Assembly (NCBI RefSeq): GCF_902826655.1 | Contig: NZ_CADEFR010000014.1 | Location: 1 to 64,000 of the forward strand | Direction of reading: 5' to 3' | Source: an uncultured Methylibium sp. | GTDB taxonomy: Bacteria; Pseudomonadota; Gammaproteobacteria; Burkholderiales; Burkholderiaceae_C | DNA length: 64,000 nucleotides | Part shown: one piece after another, positions 1 through 8,434 of the stretch | Layout of the letters: every line of letters begins with the position of its first letter | Position numbering within the stretch: position 1 is the first letter of the stretch | Notes under the pieces: model-generated | Database searches by the model: none | What the model saw: only the letters and a program-made list of their open reading frames with translations | What the model was told of the DNA's origin: nothing | Translations under genes and position numbers: made by a program

Positions 1-3000
1 GCACGGTCAGCACGGCCGACTGGCCCACGCCCAGCGACTGGTAGGCCGCGTTGGCTGGGTTGAAGCTGTAGCTGCCGTCGGCGTTGAACACCAGGCCGGC
101 CGGCGCAGCGCCGTTGAGCGCGAAGCTCAGCACCGCGCCCGTATCGGCGTCGGTGGCGCTGACCGCGCCGGAGATCGTGGCGGCATCCTCGGCCACCGTG
201 AAGCTCGCCGCGCCGGCGACCGGGGCGTCGTTGCTGCCGGTGATCGTGATGACGAGGTTGGCGGTGGACGTGGCGCCCTGGTCGTCGGTCACGCGGTAGG
301 GGACCGTGATGACCTGCGACTGGCCCGCGGCCAGCGACTGGTAGGCCGCGTTCCCCGGGTTGAAGCTGTAGCTGCCGTCGGCGTTGAACGTCAGGCCGGC
401 CGGCGCACCGCCGACCAGGCCGTAGCTCGGCGCCGGGCCTGCGTCGGGATCGACGGCGACGACGTTGCCGCTGACCACTGCGGCATCCTCGGCCACGGTG
501 AAGGCCGCCGGCTGGGCCACCGGGCCGTCGTTGGTACCGGTGACGGTGATGACCAGGTTGGCGGTCGAGGTGGCGCCCTGGTCGTCGGTGACGCGATAAG
601 GCACGGTCACGACCTGCGACTGGCCGGCGGCCAGCGACTGGTAGGCCGGGTTCGATGCGTCGAAGCTGTAGCTGCCGTCGGCGTTGAACACCAGGCCGGC
701 CGGCGCGGCGCCGACCAGCGCGAAGGTCAGCGTGGCGTTGGCATCGACATCGGTCGCGAGGACCGAGCCGGTGACCACCGGCGCATCCTCGGCCACCGAG
801 AACGCGGCCGCTTGCGCGACCGGTGCATCGTTGGTGCCGGTGATGGTGATGACGAGATTCGCGGTCGAGGTCGCACCCTGGTCGTCGGTGACGGTGTAGG
901 GCACGGTCAGCACGGCCGACTGGCCCACGCCGAGAGACTGGTAAGCGGCGTTGGCCGGGTCGAAGCTGTAGCTGCCGTCGGCGTTGAACACCAGGCCGGC
1001 AGGCGCCGCGCCGTTGAGCGCGTAGCCCAGGCTGGCATTGCCGTCGGCATCGGTGGCCGTGACGCTGCCGCTGACGACGGCCGCATCCTCGGCGACGCTG
1101 AAGCTGCTGGCCACGGCGACCGGTGCGTCGTTGGCGCCGGTCACGGTGATGACCAGGTTGGCGGTCGAGGTCGCGCCCTGGTCATCGGTGACGGTGTAGG
1201 GCACGGTCAGCACGACCGACTGGCCCGCTCCCAGCGACTGGTAGGCGGCATTGGCCGCGTTGAAGCTGTAGCTGCCGTCGGCGTTGAAGCTCAGGCCGGC
1301 CGGCGCCGCGCCGTTGAGCGAATAGCCCAGCACCGCATTGGCGTCGATGTCGGTCGCGACGACGTTGCCGCTGACGATGGCGGCGTCCTCGGCCACCGAG
1401 AAGCTGGCCGCCGCGGCGACCGGGCCATCGTTGGTGCCGGTGACGGTGATGACGAAGCTGGCGGTCGAGCTCTCGCCCTGGTCGTCGGTGACGGTGTAGC
1501 TGAGGCTCAGGACCTGCGACTGGCCGACACCCAGCGATTGATAGGCGGCGTTGGCCGGGTTGAAGCTGTAGCTGCCGTCGGCGTTGAACACCAGGCCGGC
1601 CGGTGCGACGCCGACGAGCGCGTAGCTCAGGCCGCCGGTCCCGTCGGGATCGCTCGCGACGACATTGCCGTTCACGATCGCGGCGTCTTCGGCGACCGAG
1701 AAGGACTCCGGCTGGGCCACCGGCCCGCCGTTGGTGCCGGTGACGGTGATGACGAGGTTGGCGGTGGAGGTGGCACCCTGGTCGTCGGTGACGGTGTAGG
1801 GCACGGTCAGCACGACCGACTGGCCCACGGCCAGCGGCTCGTAGGCCGCGTTCGACGCGTCGAAGCTGTAGCTGCCGTCGCTGTTGAACACCAGGCCGGC
1901 CGGCGCGGCACCGTTGAGCGAGTAGCTCAGCACGGTGTTGGCGTCGATGTCGGTGGCCGTGACGGAGCCCGTCACCGGCAGCGCACCCTCGGCGACCGTG
2001 AAGCTCGCGGCGCCGGCGACCGGCGCGTCGTTGGTGCCGGTGATCGTGATGACCAGGTTGGCGGTCGAGGTGGCGCCCTGGTCATCGGTGACCGTGTAGG
2101 GCACGGTCAGCACGGCCGACTGGCCCACGCCCAGCGACTGGTAGGCCGCGTTGGCCGGATTGAAGCTGTAGCTGCCATCGGCGTTGAAGCTCAGGCCGGC
2201 CGGGGCGGCGCCGTTGAGCGCGAAGCTCAGCGTCGCGTTGGCATCGACATCGCTGGCACTGACCGCACCGCTGATCGTCGCGGCGTCCTCGGCGACGGAG
2301 AAGCTTGCCGCGCTTGCGAGCGGCGCGTCGTTGCTGCCCGTGACGGTGATGACCAGGTTCGCCGTCGACGTGGCGCCCTGGTCGTCGGTCACGCGGTAGG
2401 GCACCGTGATGACCTGCGATTGACCCACACCCAGCGACTGGTAGGCCGCGTTGGACGGATCGAAGCTGTAGCTGCCGTCGGCGTTGAACGTCAGGCCGGC
2501 CGGCGCCGCGCCCACGAGCGCGTAGCCCAGCGTGGCGTTGGCGTCCACGTCGGTCGCGACGACCGAGCCGCTGATCGGCGCGGCGTCCTCGGCCACGGTG
2601 CGCGCCGCCGCCTGGGCGAGCGGTGCGTCGTTGCTGCCGGTGACGGTGATGACGAGGTTGGCGGTGGAGGTGGCGCCCTGGTCGTCGGTGACGGTGTAGG
2701 GCACGGTCAGCACGACCGACTGGCCCACGCCCAGCGACTGGTAGGCCGCGTTGGACGGATCGAAGCTGTAGCTGCCGCTGCTGGCGAACACCAGGCCAGC
2801 CGGCGCCGCGCCGTTCAGCGCGTAGCTCAGCGCGGCGTTGGCATCGGTGTCGGTCGCGACGACGGCGCCGTTGACCACGGTGGCGTCTTCGGCCACGCTG
2901 AAGCTCGCGGCCTGCGCGACCGGCGCGTCGTTGCTGCCGGTGACGGTGATGACGAGGTTGGCGGTGGAGGTGGCGCCCTGGTCGTCGGTGACGGTGTAGG

Positions 3001-5940
3001 GCACGGTCAGCACGACCGACTGGCCCACGCCGAGAGACTGGTAAGCGGCGTTGGCCGGGTTGAAGCTGTAGCTGCCGTCGGCGTTGAACACCAGGCCGGC
3101 AGGTGCCGCGCCATTGAGCGCGAAGCCCAGCACGGCGTTGGCATCGACGTCGCTGGCCGCGACGGCGCCGCTGATCGGCGCGCCGTCCTCGGCCACCGTC
3201 ACGCTGGCCGCACCGGCCACCGGCGCGTCGTTGGTGCCGGTGACGGTGATGACGAGGTTGGCGGTGGACGTCGCACCCTGGTCGTCGGTGACGGTGTAGG
3301 GCACGGTCAGAACGACCGACTGGCCGACGCCGAGCGACTGGTAGGCCGCGTTGGACGGGTCGAAGCTGTAGCTGCCGCTGGCGGCGAACACCAGCCCGGC
3401 CGGCGCGGCGCCGTTCAGCGCATAGCTCAGCGCGGCGTTGGCATCGGTGTCGGTCGCGACGACCGAGCCGCCGATCGGCGCGGCGTCCTCGGCCACCGTG
3501 CGCGCGGCCGCCTGGGCGACCGGCGCGTCGTTGCTGCCGGTGATCGTGATGACGAGGTTGGCGGTGGACGTGGCGCCCTGGTCGTCGGTGACGGTGTAGG
3601 GCACGGTCAGCACGACCGACTGGCCCACGCCCAGCGACTGGTAGGTCGCATTCGTCGCGTCGAAGCTGTAGCTGCCGTCGCCGTTGAACGTCAGGCCGGC
3701 CGGCGCGGCGCCGTTGAGCGCGAAGCCCAGCACGGCATTGGCGTCGACACCGGTCGCGACGACCGTGCCGGAGACGATGGTCGCGTCTTCCGCGACCGAG
3801 AAGCTGGCCGCCTGCGCCACCGGCGCATCGTTGGTGCCGGTGATCGTGATGACGAGGTTGGCGGTGGACGTGGCGCCCTGGTCGTCGGTGACGGTGTAGG
3901 GCACGGTCAGCACGACCGACTGGCCCACGCCCAGCGACTGGTAGGCCGCGTTGGACGGATCGAAGCTGTAGCTGCCGCTGCTGGCGAACACCAGGCCGGC
4001 GGGTGCCGCGCCGACCAGCGCGTAGCTCAGCGTCGCGCCGGCATCGGTGTCGGTCGCGACGACCGCACCCGTCACGACGGCCGCATCCTCGGCCACCGAG
4101 AAGCTGGCAGCCTGCGCGACCGGCGCGTCGTTGCTGCCGGTGACGGTGATGACCAGGTTGGCGATCGAGCTCGCACCCTGGTCGTCGGTGACCCGATAGG
4201 GCACGGTGATCACCGTCGATTGGCCCGCTCCCAGCGACTGGTAGGCCGCGTTGGACGGATCGAAGCTGTAGCTGCCATCGGCATTGAACGTCAGACCCGC
4301 CGGCGCGGCGCCGACCAGGCCGAAGCTCAGCGTGGCATTGGCGTCGATGTCGCTGGCGCTGACCGCGCCGCTGATCGTCGGGGCATCCTCGGCCACGGCG
4401 AAGCTGGCCGCCTGCGCGACCGGCGCATCGTTGGTGCCGGTGACGGTGATGACGAGATTGGCGGTCGAAGTGGCGCCCTGATCGTCGGTCACCGTGTAGG
4501 GGACCGTGATGACCTGGGACTGGCCCGTGCCCAGCGACTGGTAGGCCGCGTTGGCCGGATTGAAGCTGTAGCTGCCGTCGGCGTTGAACGTCAGACCGGC
4601 CGGCGCCGCGCCGTTGAGCGCGAAGCCCAGCACCGCATTGGCATCGGCATCGGTCGCGACGACCGCGCCGCTGACGACGGCCGCATCCTCGGCCACGCTG
4701 AAGCTGGCCGCCTGGGCGACCGGCGCGTCGTTGCTGCCGGTGATGGTGATGACGAGGTTGGCGGTCGACGTAGCACCCTGGTCGTCGGTGACGCGGTAGG
4801 GCACGGTGATGACCTGCGACTGGCCGGTGCCCAGCGACTGGTAGGCGGCGTTCGACGGGTCGAAGCTGTAGCTGCCGTCGCTGCCGAACACCAGACCGGC
4901 CGGCGCGCTGCCGACCAGCGCATAGCTCAGGGCGGCGTTGGCGTCGATGTCGGTGCCGACCACGGCACCGGTCAGCACGGCGGCCCCTTCGCTGGTCAGC
5001 ACGCTCGCGGCTTGTGCGACCGGCGCATCGTTGGTGCCGGTGACGGTGATGACGAGGTTGGCGGTCGAGGTGGCGCCCTGGTCGTCGGTAACGCGGTAGC
5101 TCACGGTCAGCACGGTCGACTGCCCGACGCCCAGCGACTGGTAGGGCGCGGCAGACGCATCGAAGGCATAGCTGCCGTCGGCGTTGAACACCAGGCCGGC
5201 CGGCGCGGCGCCGACCAGCGCATAGCTCAGCGTCGCATTGCCGTCGCTGTCGGTCGCGGCGACCGAGCCGTTCACGACCGGTGCGTCCTCGGCCACGCTG
5301 AAGCTGGCCGCCTGCGCGACCGGCGCGTCGTTGCTGCCGGTGACGGTGATGACCAGGTTGGCGATCGAGCTCGCGCCCTGATCGTCGGTGACGCGATAGG
5401 GCACGGTGATGAGCACCGACTGGCCGGCGCCCAGCGACTGGTAGGCGGCATTCGACGGATCGAAGCTGTAGCTGCCGTCGGCATTGAAGCTCAGGCCGGC
5501 CGGCGCGGCGCCGGTCAGCGCGAAGCCCAGCACGGCGTTGGCGTCGACATCGGTCGCGACGACGGTGCCGCTGATCGGCGCGCCGTCCTCGGCCACGCTG
5601 AAGCTCGCGGCCTGCGCGACCGGCGCGTCGTTGGTGCCGGTGACCGTGATGACGAGGTTGGCGGTCGAGGTCGCGCCCTGGTCGTCGGTGACGGTGTAGG
5701 GCATGGTCAGCACGACCGACTGGCCCACGCCCAGCGACTGGTAGGCTGCGTTCGACGGGTCGAAGGCAAAGCTGCCGTCCGGGTTGAAGGCCAGGCCGGC
5801 CGGCGCGCCGCCGGTGAGTGCGAAGCTCAGCACGGCGCCGGCGTCGACGTCGGTCGCGACGACGTTGCCGGTCAGCACCGGCGCGTCCTCGGCCACCACT
5901 GCGGCGGCGGGCTGGGCCACCGGCGCGTCGTTGACGGGCG
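1..5940 (-). repeat. Tandem array of 20 VCBS repeats, exact 300-bp period
   Basis: A conserved block recurs at 1, 301, 601 and every 300 bases to 5701 with no insertion or deletion between blocks. Each 100-residue unit reads as a VCBS domain, with the hallmarks VTDDQGATSTANLVITITG, NDAPV, AEDA and NADGSYSF. These domains form beta-sandwich stalks in bacterial adhesins. Units at 2701, 3301 and 3901 carry a variant (FASSGSYSF or FAASGSYSF) in place of FNADGSYSF. The array continues beyond the left edge. Confidence 0.93.
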
Positions 5941-8260
5941 TGACGGCCACGTGCACGACAGCCGTGCTGCTGCCGCCTTCGCCGTCGCTGATCGTGTAGC
6001 TGATCGTCGTCGGCCCGTTGAAGTTGGCCGCCGGCGTGAAGCTCAGCGTGCCGTCCGGATTGATCGTGACCGTGCCGTTGGGCGAGGTCGCGGCGATGAT
6101 GCTCAGCGGATCGCCGTCGTCGTCGGTGTCGTTCGCCAGGACCGTGATCGGCGCGGAGGCGCCGGAGTCCTCGGCCACGGTCAGCGCCGGCGCGGCCGGC
6201 GTGCCGTCGTCGACGGCGGTCGGGCCGTCGTTGTCCGGCGTGACAGCCACGTGGACCGTCGCGGTCGACGTGCCGCCCTGGCCGTCGCTGATCGTGTAGC
6301 TGATGGTGGTCGGGCCGCTGAAGTTGGCCGCGGGCGTGAAGCTCAGCGTGCCGTCGGCGTTGATCGTGACGGCGCCGTTCGGCGAGGTCGCCGCAACGAC
6401 GGTCAGCGGATCGCCGTCGACATCGGTGTCGTTGGCCAGCACGGTGATCGGCGCCGAGGCGCCGGAGTCCTCGGCCACCGTCAGCAGCGGGCTCGCGACG
6501 CTGCCGTCGTCGGTGGCCACCGGGGCATCGTTGACCGGCGTCACGGCCACGTGGACCGTGGCGGTCGACGTGCCGCCCTGGCCGTCGCTGACCGTGTAGC
6601 TGATCGTCGTCGGGCCGCTGAAGTTGGCGGCCGGCGTGAACGAGAGGCTGCCGTCCGGATTGATCGTGACCGTGCCGTTCGGCGAGGTGGCCGCAACGAC
6701 CGCGAGCGGATCGCCGTCGACGTCGGTGTCGTTGGCCAGAACGGTGATCGGCGCCGAGGCGCCGGAGTCCTCGGGCACCGTCAGCAGCGGGCTCGCGGCC
6801 GTGCCGTCGTCGGTCGCCACCGGGGCGTCGTTGACCGGCGTCACGGCCACGTGGACCGTGGCGGTCGCGGTGCCGCCCTGGCCGTCGCTGATCGTGTAGC
6901 TGATCGTGGTCGGCCCGTTGAAGTTGGCCGCCGGCGTGAAGCTCAGCGTGCCGTTCGCGTTGATCGTGACCGTGCCGTTCGGCGAGGTCGCGGCGATCAC
7001 GCCGAGCGGATGGCCGTCCGGATCGCTGTCATTGCCCAGCACGGTGATCGGGGCCGAGGCACCGGAGTCTTCGGCCACGCTGACCAGCGGAGTCGCCGCG
7101 CTGCCGTCGTCCACGGCGATCGGCGCGTTGTTCGCGCTGACCGCGAGGTGCACCGACGCCGTCGAGCTGCCGCCCTGGCCGTCGCTGATGGTGTAGGTGA
7201 TCGTCGCCGGGCCGCTGTAGCCGGGCGTGGGGGTGAAGACGAGCGTGTCGTCCGGGTTGATCGTGACGCTGCCGTTCGGCGACGAGGCCGAGACCACCGT
7301 CAGCGGATCGCCGTCGGCATCGGTGTCGTTGGTCAGCACGGTGATCGGCGACGACGGGCCGGAGCCCTGGGCCACGGTCATCACCGGTGCGGCCATGCTG
7401 CCTTCGCCGATGGCGACCGGCTGGTCGTTCACGGCGGTCATGCCGATGGTCGTGCGTCCCTGGGCGACGCTGCTGCCGTCGGTCGCGGTGTACACGAAGT
7501 CGCCGACCGGGCTGCCGGCCACGTAGTCGGCCGGCGGCACGTAGACCAGGCCCTGCAGCAGGCTGGTGCTGAGCACGTCGCCGACCGCGACGACCGTGCC
7601 GGCCGCGGTGCGGATCTCGCCGATCGTCGGCAGGGCGGTGACGGTGACCGTGATCGCGCCGCTGCCGCTGCTGGCGGGTGCCGGCAATGCCAGGCCGATC
7701 GAGGCGCCTTCTTCCTGCGCCTGGATCGCGCTGCTGCCGGCCGTGACGACCGTGCCGCCCGGGGGCGTGACGACAGGCGGGAGATTGCCGGTCTGCAGCG
7801 TGCCGGGGCCCGACAGGTCGACGATGTCGCTCGTCGGGGTCGCGATGCGCGGCACCTCGATGCCGGTCAGCGGGCTGCCGCTGGCCTCGGCGATGCGGTC
7901 GACGCGCAGCGCCGGCGCGGCCTCGCCGCCGCCCTGCGGTGCGCCGGCGGCGGTGGCCGCTTCCGGGTCGTCCTGGTTCAAGGCCTGGATCACCCGATCG
8001 ATCTCGGCGGGCACCGGCGTGGTGGCCTGGCGCACGGGCGCGTCGGTCTCGGGGATCAGTTGGCCTTCGGCGGTGTTCCAGACCTGGCCGTCGTCGTTGC
8101 GGATCTCGACGATGCTGTCCTGACGCGTCAAAATGACTTCACCCTTACGAACGATGTCGCCGAGCTTCAGGACACGCGTGCTGCCATCGGGCAAGCGAAC
8201 CAGGGCGTTGCCCCAGATGGCGGTGACTTTGCCGACGGAAACCGATGCGATAACGGGCAT
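1..8260 (-). CDS. Giant LapA-like adhesin with N-terminal retention module and VCBS repeats (partial; 3' end outside window)
   Basis: About 2,750 codons are visible; the C-terminus, where a type I secretion signal is expected, lies beyond position 1. Reading the minus strand from ATG at 8260 gives a roughly 100-residue N-terminal module (MPVIASVSVGKVTAIWGNAL at its start) that resembles the LapA retention domain, then a Gly/Ala/Pro-rich linker with a TAAG motif at residues 103-106, five cadherin-like repeats and twenty VCBS repeats. In the LapA family the N-terminal module lodges in the outer-membrane TolC-like pore and holds the adhesin on the surface until LapG cuts the di-alanine site. The upstream minus-strand genes encode the matching secretion ATPase and adaptor. 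An in-frame ATG at 8266 is an equally possible start. No LapD or LapG gene is in the window. Family assignment is strong; the actual ligand or surface is unknown. Confidence 0.88.
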   Translation of the reverse strand, partial: MPVIASVSVGKVTAIWGNALVRLPDGSTRVLKLGDIVRKGEVILTRQDSIVEIRNDDGQVWNTAEGQLIPETDAPVRQATTPVPAEIDRVIQALNQDDPEAATAAGAPQGGGEAAPALRVDRIAEASGSPLTGIEVPRIATPTSDIVDLSGPGTLQTGNLPPVVTPPGGTVVTAGSSAIQAQEEGASIGLALPAPASSGSGAITVTVTALPTIGEIRTAAGTVVAVGDVLSTSLLQGLVYVPPADYVAGSPVGDFVYTATDGSSVAQGRTTIGMTAVNDQPVAIGEGSMAAPVMTVAQGSGPSSPITVLTNDTDADGDPLTVVSASSPNGSVTINPDDTLVFTPTPGYSGPATITYTISDGQGGSSTASVHLAVSANNAPIAVDDGSAATPLVSVAEDSGASAPITVLGNDSDPDGHPLGVIAATSPNGTVTINANGTLSFTPAANFNGPTTISYTISDGQGGTATATVHVAVTPVNDAPVATDDGTAASPLLTVPEDSGASAPITVLANDTDVDGDPLAVVAATSPNGTVTINPDGSLSFTPAANFSGPTTISYTVSDGQGGTSTATVHVAVTPVNDAPVATDDGSVASPLLTVAEDSGASAPITVLANDTDVDGDPLTVVAATSPNGAVTINADGTLSFTPAANFSGPTTISYTISDGQGGTSTATVHVAVTPDNDGPTAVDDGTPAAPALTVAEDSGASAPITVLANDTDDDGDPLSIIAATSPNGTVTINPDGTLSFTPAANFNGPTTISYTISDGEGGSSTAVVHVAVTPVNDAPVAQPAAAVVAEDAPVLTGNVVATDVDAGAVLSFALTGGAPAGLAFNPDGSFAFDPSNAAYQSLGVGQSVVLTMPYTVTDDQGATSTANLVITVTGTNDAPVAQAASFSVAEDGAPISGTVVATDVDANAVLGFALTGAAPAGLSFNADGSYSFDPSNAAYQSLGAGQSVLITVPYRVTDDQGASSIANLVITVTGSNDAPVAQAASFSVAEDAPVVNGSVAATDSDGNATLSYALVGAAPAGLVFNADGSYAFDASAAPYQSLGVGQSTVLTVSYRVTDDQGATSTANLVITVTGTNDAPVAQAASVLTSEGAAVLTGAVVGTDIDANAALSYALVGSAPAGLVFGSDGSYSFDPSNAAYQSLGTGQSQVITVPYRVTDDQGATSTANLVITITGSNDAPVAQAASFSVAEDAAVVSGAVVATDADANAVLGFALNGAAPAGLTFNADGSYSFNPANAAYQSLGTGQSQVITVPYTVTDDQGATSTANLVITVTGTNDAPVAQAASFAVAEDAPTISGAVSASDIDANATLSFGLVGAAPAGLTFNADGSYSFDPSNAAYQSLGAGQSTVITVPYRVTDDQGASSIANLVITVTGSNDAPVAQAASFSVAEDAAVVTGAVVATDTDAGATLSYALVGAAPAGLVFASSGSYSFDPSNAAYQSLGVGQSVVLTVPYTVTDDQGATSTANLVITITGTNDAPVAQAASFSVAEDATIVSGTVVATGVDANAVLGFALNGAAPAGLTFNGDGSYSFDATNATYQSLGVGQSVVLTVPYTVTDDQGATSTANLVITITGSNDAPVAQAAARTVAEDAAPIGGSVVATDTDANAALSYALNGAAPAGLVFAASGSYSFDPSNAAYQSLGVGQSVVLTVPYTVTDDQGATSTANLVITVTGTNDAPVAGAASVTVAEDGAPISGAVAASDVDANAVLGFALNGAAPAGLVFNADGSYSFNPANAAYQSLGVGQSVVLTVPYTVTDDQGATSTANLVITVTGSNDAPVAQAASFSVAEDATVVNGAVVATDTDANAALSYALNGAAPAGLVFASSGSYSFDPSNAAYQSLGVGQSVVLTVPYTVTDDQGATSTANLVITVTGSNDAPLAQAAARTVAEDAAPISGSVVATDVDANATLGYALVGAAPAGLTFNADGSYSFDPSNAAYQSLGVGQSQVITVPYRVTDDQGATSTANLVITVTGSNDAPLASAASFSVAEDAATISGAVSASDVDANATLSFALNGAAPAGLSFNADGSYSFNPANAAYQSLGVGQSAVLTVPYTVTDDQGATSTANLVITITGTNDAPVAGAASFTVAEGALPVTGSVTATDIDANTVLSYSLNGAAPAGLVFNSDGSYSFDASNAAYEPLAVGQSVVLTVPYTVTDDQGATSTANLVITVTGTNGGPVAQPESFSVAEDAAIVNGNVVASDPDGTGGLSYALVGVAPAGLVFNADGSYSFNPANAAYQSLGVGQSQVLSLSYTVTDDQGESSTASFVITVTGTNDGPVAAAASFSVAEDAAIVSGNVVATDIDANAVLGYSLNGAAPAGLSFNADGSYSFNAANAAYQSLGAGQSVVLTVPYTVTDDQGATSTANLVITVTGANDAPVAVASSFSVAEDAAVVSGSVTATDADGNASLGYALNGAAPAGLVFNADGSYSFDPANAAYQSLGVGQSAVLTVPYTVTDDQGATSTANLVITITGTNDAPVAQAAAFSVAEDAPVVTGSVLATDVDANATLTFALVGAAPAGLVFNADGSYSFDASNPAYQSLAAGQSQVVTVPYRVTDDQGATSTANLVITVTGTNDGPVAQPAAFTVAEDAAVVSGNVVAVDPDAGPAPSYGLVGGAPAGLTFNADGSYSFNPGNAAYQSLAAGQSQVITVPYRVTDDQGATSTANLVITITGSNDAPVAGAASFTVAEDAATISGAVSATDADTGAVLSFALNGAAPAGLVFNADGSYSFNPANAAYQSLGVGQSAVLTV
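5941..7435 (-). repeat. Five cadherin/Ig-like repeats of a second class
   Basis: A different block recurs at 6001, 6301, 6601, 6901 and 7198, so the period is 300, 300, 300 and then 297 bases (one codon shorter). The encoded unit has the motifs SPITVLxNDxDxDGxPL, SPNGTVTIN, and TTISYTISDGQGG, typical of Ig-like/cadherin-like tandem domains near the N-terminus of type I secreted adhesins. The acidic NDxDxDGxPL motif is a plausible calcium site. Confidence 0.88.
7943..7954 (-). other. Putative LapG-type protease cleavage site (TAAG)
   Basis: Codons 103-106 of the adhesin, counted from ATG 8260, encode Thr-Ala-Ala-Gly. In Pseudomonas LapA the periplasmic protease LapG cuts between the two alanines of a TAAG motif near residues 107-110, so both the motif and its distance from the N-terminus fit. 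It sits in a flexible stretch between the folded retention module and the repeat stalk, where a protease could reach it. Function is inferred by analogy. Confidence 0.75.
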
Positions 8261-8398
8261 GTTCATACTCTGGCTGAATGACGACTGCGACCCCGATACG
8301 AGGATATCGGCGGCCCAGGGCGCTCTAAAGGCCCGTTTCGCGCCGCGAACGTGACGCGACGCACGCCAGGGGCCTGATTTGCGGACTTAAGGTTTTGG

Positions 8399-8428
8399 CG
8401 TCGGACACGGCCGCAGCCGGGTCCGACG
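8399..8428. other. Hairpin between lapC-like and adhesin genes
   Basis: Perfect 8-bp inverted repeat (CGTCGGAC at 8399-8406 and GTCCGACG at 8421-8428) with a 14-nt loop, just downstream of the adaptor stop codon. No U-run follows on the minus strand, so it does not look like an intrinsic terminator. It could act in mRNA processing or in reducing read-through into the adhesin gene. Confidence 0.45.
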
Positions 8429-8434
8429 GGGCCG

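Noticed and set aside
84..5999. Repeated 71-codon plus-strand open frames, one per repeat unit
   Set aside because: They are products of the same periodicity and lack ribosome sites or known domains.
1..7435. CRISPR-like periodic structure
   Set aside because: The period is 300 bases, the units are coding and continuous, and there are no unique spacers.
812..8281. A 2,489-codon open frame on the plus strand through the adhesin gene
   Set aside because: It is a shadow: the 300-base repeats are a multiple of three and GC-rich, so the antisense frame stays open. The product is Arg/Gly/Val-rich low-complexity sequence, while the minus frame gives proper VCBS domains.
8399..8428. Hairpin as an intrinsic terminator of lapC
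   Set aside because: No U-run follows the stem on the minus strand.
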